The notes below the pieces were generated by a model. It was given only the letters and a program-made list of their open reading frames with translations. It made no database searches and had not been told where the DNA came from. Source: an uncultured Pirellulaceae bacterium (lineage in GTDB: Bacteria; Planctomycetota; Planctomycetia; Pirellulales; Pirellulaceae). Taken from it: 32,319 bases of DNA. Within the stretch, counting starts at the first letter, position 1, and each line of letters opens with the position of its first letter. The stretch covers positions 1 to 32,319 of the forward strand of contig CALFWL010000017.1 in NCBI GenBank assembly GCA_937928215.1, given 5' to 3'. Both the position numbers and the translations under genes were made by a program. Positions 32,241 to 32,319 of the stretch are shown in pieces.

Positions 32241-32319
32241 CCGCAGGGTCACTATCAAAGGTTTCAGATTTCATGTCAATTCATTTCATCTTCCCCCTTC
32301 GCCAAGCTTCTTGGCGCAA
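32241..32319 (-). other. 5' exon flank of the group II intron (window edge)
   Basis: Read on the minus strand from the edge, these 79 nt contain a 7-bp hairpin (CGCCAAG / CTTGGCG), an AGGGGG purine tract that could be a ribosome site, and two ATG codons, one opening a short frame (MKSETFDSDPAG) that runs into the intron. Joined to the 3' flank it would give only about 30 codons. Too little is present to identify the interrupted locus. Confidence 0.3.

Noticed and set aside
32241..32290. Gene interrupted by the group II intron (short frame MKSETFDSDPAG joined to the 3' flank)
   Set aside because: The joined frame has only about 30 codons and no recognisable domain, and exon boundaries are uncertain.

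Overview
The window looks like chromosome of a Pirellulaceae-type planctomycete (Rhodopirellula and relatives). The basis is about 53-56% GC by eye, long proteins with planctomycete-like style (secreted TPR and HEAT-like proteins, a DUF3179 protein, an NDH-like/SelD fusion), loosely packed genes with many non-canonical starts, and short GC-rich 'GGGAGGGG-AAGCTCC' intergenic repeats. No taxonomic search was possible, so the assignment rests on recognition.

Layout. 1-470 is an intergenic repeat block that runs into the 3' end of a ThiD2-ThiE fusion gene (minus strand). From 2014 to 11740 the plus strand carries a TPR membrane protein, clpC with a good rho-independent terminator, transaldolase, a rhomboid protease, an MlaE-MlaF-MlaD lipid-transport operon, a YiiM-like MOSC protein and an alpha/beta hydrolase. 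From 11760 to 21509 the minus strand carries an FkbM methyltransferase, a DUF3179 protein, two exported proteins of unknown function (TPR/beta-sandwich and HEAT-like), a BshC-like protein overlapping a family 2 glycosyltransferase, and a Nif3-like protein. Then come a TIM-barrel isomerase/epimerase (plus), a multi-pass membrane protein (minus) divergent from an NDH-like/SelD fusion (plus), the rplM-rpsI ribosomal operon (minus), a small orphan protein (plus), a tRNA-Leu with an AAG anticodon, a J-domain protein (minus) and, at the right edge, a group II intron with its reverse transcriptase (minus).

The main find is at 13480-13482. The DUF3179 gene is interrupted by one in-frame TGA exactly where homologues have the first Cys of their conserved CxxC motif, so the protein would read Gly-Val-Tyr-Sec-Thr-Leu-Cys-Gly. 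Immediately downstream the mRNA can fold into a bacterial SECIS-like hairpin: a bulged U, a 5-bp apical stem, and a loop containing GU that starts 20 nt after the UGA. About 10 kb away lies a SelD fusion that would supply selenophosphate. I read this as a candidate selenoprotein that conventional annotation would split into two ORFs or call a pseudogene. The rest of the selenocysteine machinery (selA, selB, selC) is not in this window.

Other points of interest are the duplicated segment that includes the last codons of thiE, the A34 tRNA-Leu, a 150-aa protein that may be a detached N-terminal module of a larger regulator, and a group II intron whose domains V and VI and probable 5' end can all be seen.
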